From NCBI RefSeq assembly GCF_000427465.1, contig NZ_ATYB01000014.1:458316-522315 (forward strand): 64,000 nt of DNA, read 5' to 3'. The stretch is from Sinorhizobium arboris LMG 14919 (GTDB lineage Bacteria; Pseudomonadota; Alphaproteobacteria; Rhizobiales; Rhizobiaceae). Every line of letters begins with the position of its first letter. Within the stretch, counting starts at the first letter, position 1. This document shows, piece by piece, positions 61,640 through 64,000 of the stretch. A program made the position numbers and the translations under genes. Below the pieces are notes generated by a model. That model ran no database searches. It was not told the DNA's origin and saw nothing but the letters and a program-made list of their open reading frames with translations.

Positions 61640-63079
61640 ATGCCGGAGACGATAGGCTTTCTAAAGCCCAGGCAGGCTGTTCTCGACCGCCGGCGGGAAA
61701 TCGTCGCCGACCTTGACGACTTGCTCCCCGCAGGCTGCCTCATCAGTGAGGAGCGCGGGCTCAAGCCGTTCGAGACGGATGCGTTTATCGCCTATCGGCG
61801 GATGCCGCTCGCGGTCGCTCTGCCGGAGTCCACCGAGCAGGTCGCCGCGGTCCTCAAATATTGCAGCCGCTACGGCATACCGGTCGTGCCGCGGGGCGCC
61901 GGCACCTCGCTCTCAGGCGGCGCCATTCCTCAGGAGGACGCGATCGTGGTCGGACTGTCGAAGATGTCCCGCATTCTGGATATCGACCTGTTCAACCGCA
62001 CGGCGACGGTTCAGGCGGGCGTGACCAATCTCAATATTTCCGATTCGGTTTCGCCCGACGGCTTCTTCTATGCACCGGATCCGAGTTCGCAGCTCGCCTG
62101 CACGATCGGCGGGAATATCGGGATGAATTCCGGCGGCGCACACTGTCTGAAATATGGGGTCACGACCAACAATCTTCTGGGTGTCAAGATGGTGCTTTTC
62201 GACGGCACCGTGATCGAACTCGGCGGCAAGTCGCTCGATGCCGCGGGATACGACCTGCTTGGTCTCGTCTGCGGTTCGGAGGGGCAGCTCGGTATCGTAA
62301 CGGAGGCGACGGTGCGGCTGATTGCGAAACCCGAAGGCGTGCGTCCCGTCCTCTTCGGATTTGCTTCCTCCCAGTCCGCCGGTGCCTGCGTCGCCGATAT
62401 CATCGGATCGGGCATCATCCCCGTCGCGATCGAATTCATGGACAAGCCGGCGATCGAGATTTGCGAAGCCTTCGCCAAGGCCGGCTATCCGCTCGATGCA
62501 GAGGCATTGCTGATCGTCGAAGTGGAAGGCTCCGAGGCTGAGATGGATGCGATGCTTGCAAGCATCATCGAGATCGCTCGCCGCCACGGGGTGGTGACGG
62601 TCAAGGAATCGCAGTCGGCCTTGGAAGCGGCACTGATCTGGAAAGGCAGGAAGTCGGCATTCGGCGCAACCGGCCGGATCGCCGACTATATCTGTATGGA
62701 CGGAACGGTGCCGCTGAGCCAGCTTCCCCATGTCTTGCAGCGGACCGGAGAGATCGTCGCCGGTTACGGCCTGCGCGTCGCGAATGTCTTCCATGCCGGC
62801 GACGGCAACATGCATCCGCTGATCCTGTACAACATCAACGATCCGGACGAAGCGGCCCGTGCGGAAGCGGCGGGCAACGACATTCTGAAGCTCTGTGTCG
62901 AGGCGGGCGGCTGCCTGACCGGCGAACACGGCGTGGGGATCGAGAAGCGCGATCTGATGCCCTACCAGTACAACAGGGCCGATCTCGGCCAGCAGATGGC
63001 GGTGCGCGCCGCGTTCGATCCGCAATGGCTCATGAACCCGTCGAAAGTCTTTCCGCTCGAAGGGCGGAACGCGACATGA
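61640..63079 (+). CDS. glcD: Glycolate oxidase subunit GlcD
   Basis: FAD-linked subunit (479 residues) of the membrane-associated glycolate oxidase that makes glyoxylate. The FAD_binding_4 domain carries VVPRGAGTSLSGGAIPQ and ACTIGGNIGMNSGGAHCLKYG; the C-terminal FAD-oxidase domain has NVFHAGDGNMHPLIL and GGCLTGEHGVGIEKRDLM. GGGAGG lies 6 bases before the chosen ATG. It overlaps glcE by four bases. Confidence 0.95.
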   Translation: MPETIGFLKPRQAVLDRRREIVADLDDLLPAGCLISEERGLKPFETDAFIAYRRMPLAVALPESTEQVAAVLKYCSRYGIPVVPRGAGTSLSGGAIPQEDAIVVGLSKMSRILDIDLFNRTATVQAGVTNLNISDSVSPDGFFYAPDPSSQLACTIGGNIGMNSGGAHCLKYGVTTNNLLGVKMVLFDGTVIELGGKSLDAAGYDLLGLVCGSEGQLGIVTEATVRLIAKPEGVRPVLFGFASSQSAGACVADIIGSGIIPVAIEFMDKPAIEICEAFAKAGYPLDAEALLIVEVEGSEAEMDAMLASIIEIARRHGVVTVKESQSALEAALIWKGRKSAFGATGRIADYICMDGTVPLSQLPHVLQRTGEIVAGYGLRVANVFHAGDGNMHPLILYNINDPDEAARAEAAGNDILKLCVEAGGCLTGEHGVGIEKRDLMPYQYNRADLGQQMAVRAAFDPQWLMNPSKVFPLEGRNAT

Positions 63080-64000
63080 TCGTTCATTTCGAACCGGCAA
63101 GCGAGGAGGGGATTGCCTCCGTCGTGCGTTCCGCGGCGGCCGAGCGCGTCACACTCGCCGTTGTCGGCGGAGGTACGCGCGCAGGTCTTGGCAATCCCGT
63201 GCGCGCGGACAGAACGCTCTCGACCAGACGCCTGTCCGGCATCGTCACCTACGATCCGGCGGAGATGACCATGAGTGCGCTTGCGGGAACGCCGCTCGCC
63301 GAGGTCGAGGCGGCGCTGCGTGCCAAGGGCCAGATGCTCTCCTTCGAACCGATGGATCATCGGCCGATTTTCGCAATGGCGGGTGAACCGACGATCGGCG
63401 GAGTCTTTGCCGCCAATGTCTCGGGCCCCCGCCGCTATGTCGCCGGTGCCGCCCGCGACAGCCTGCTCGGCGTGCGCTTCGTCAACGGCCGGGGAGAGCC
63501 CATCAAGGCTGGCGGCCGGGTCATGAAGAACGTGACCGGGCTCGATCTCGTCAAGCTCATGGCGGGGTCCTACGGCACGCTCGGCATTCTGACCGAAGTC
63601 ACCTTCAAGGTGCTGCCACTGCCCGCAGCGGCCGCGACCGTGGTCGTCTCCGGGCTGAACGATGCGGAGGCCGCCGCGGTGATGGCCGAGGCAATGGCGC
63701 AGCCGGTGGAGGTGTCGGGTGCGGCGCATCTGCCGGAAAGCGTGCGCAGCCGTTTTCTGGACGGCGCCTTGCCGGATGGTGCTGCGACGGTTCTGCGGCT
63801 CGAAGGGCTGTCGGCATCAGTTGCCATAAGGGCGGAGAAGCTTGGCGGAAAGCTCTCCCGTTTCGGGCCGATTTCGCAGCTTGACGAGGCGCAAACGAAA
63901 ACCCTCTGGACGGAAATCCGCGACGTGAAGCCCTTTGCAGACGGCACCAGGCGACCGTTGTGGCGCGTCTCGGTCGCCCCTTCCGCGGGCCATCGGCTCG
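63076..64000 (+). CDS. glcE: Glycolate oxidase subunit GlcE (5' part)
   Basis: Second FAD-binding-4 subunit of glycolate oxidase, cut by the right edge after 308 residues. VVGGGTRAGLGNPV and EPTIGGVFAANVSGPRRYVAGAARD bind FAD; KNVTGLDLVKLMAGSYGTLGILTEV is the GlcE hallmark. It starts within the glcD stop (ATGA). The third subunit gene, glcF, is expected next, outside the window. Confidence 0.95.
   Translation, partial: MIVHFEPASEEGIASVVRSAAAERVTLAVVGGGTRAGLGNPVRADRTLSTRRLSGIVTYDPAEMTMSALAGTPLAEVEAALRAKGQMLSFEPMDHRPIFAMAGEPTIGGVFAANVSGPRRYVAGAARDSLLGVRFVNGRGEPIKAGGRVMKNVTGLDLVKLMAGSYGTLGILTEVTFKVLPLPAAAATVVVSGLNDAEAAAVMAEAMAQPVEVSGAAHLPESVRSRFLDGALPDGAATVLRLEGLSASVAIRAEKLGGKLSRFGPISQLDEAQTKTLWTEIRDVKPFADGTRRPLWRVSVAPSAGHRL

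Overview
The window is a GC-rich alphaproteobacterial chromosome segment of the Rhizobiaceae, most likely a Sinorhizobium (Ensifer) close to S. meliloti. The basis is gene order recalled from that genus (mmsA, iron-binding protein/rirA, dppABCDF, a PhyR/NepR pair, guaB, oxyR/katA, gshA, glcDE), four RIME-type palindromic intergenic elements, and several perfect matches to the rhizobial general-stress sigma factor (RpoE2/EcfG) promoter. No database search was possible, so the species is an inference.

Layout. 0-11.3 kb: the 3' end of mmsA, a YjgN-like membrane protein with a translationally coupled M48 protease, a ferric-iron binding protein divergent from the iron regulator rirA, the dppABCDF peptide transporter and a RidA deaminase. 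11.3-24.5 kb: a general-stress neighbourhood. The PhyR-type regulator rsiB2 faces the NepR-type anti-sigma factor rsiA2, and around them lie many short membrane, secreted or lipoprotein genes, six of them behind GGAAC-N16/17-CGTT promoters. A DadA-like oxidase, an MgtC protein and a DUF899 module lie between them. 24.5-38.7 kb: an accessory block with gene debris at both edges (a TPR fragment and a broken HlyD-like exporter on the left, a helicase fragment on the right), ending at the 3' end of tRNA-Gln(CUG). 38.7-64 kb: core chromosome again (ppx/rlmE, a drug exporter, guaB, oxyR/katA, a DUF1127 gene with a structured 3' region, gshA, rsmE, pit, a nudix hydrolase, regulators, glcD and the start of glcE).

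The most unusual content is the 27.3-38.1 kb catabolic cluster. A leftward operon encodes an intradiol ring-cleavage dioxygenase, an HpaH-type hydratase, an HpaI-type aldolase and a solute-binding-fold protein with no signal peptide. A rightward operon encodes a GntR regulator, a sugar-phosphate-isomerase/dehydroshikimate-dehydratase-like TIM barrel, a complete polar-amino-acid-type ABC importer, a shikimate/quinate dehydrogenase, an HpaF-type isomerase, a type II dehydroquinase and a Gfo/Idh/MocA dehydrogenase. Intradiol cleavage combined with meta-pathway lower enzymes suggests degradation of a trihydroxylated ring reached from a quinate/shikimate-like compound. This is a hypothesis drawn from gene content.

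Other points: oxyR has lost its stop codon where a RIME element sits, so its frame stays open across the neighbouring hydrolase gene; a row of hairpins ending in a strong terminator follows the DUF1127 gene and may be a small RNA; and a 28-codon ORF lies beside the broken HlyD-like gene.
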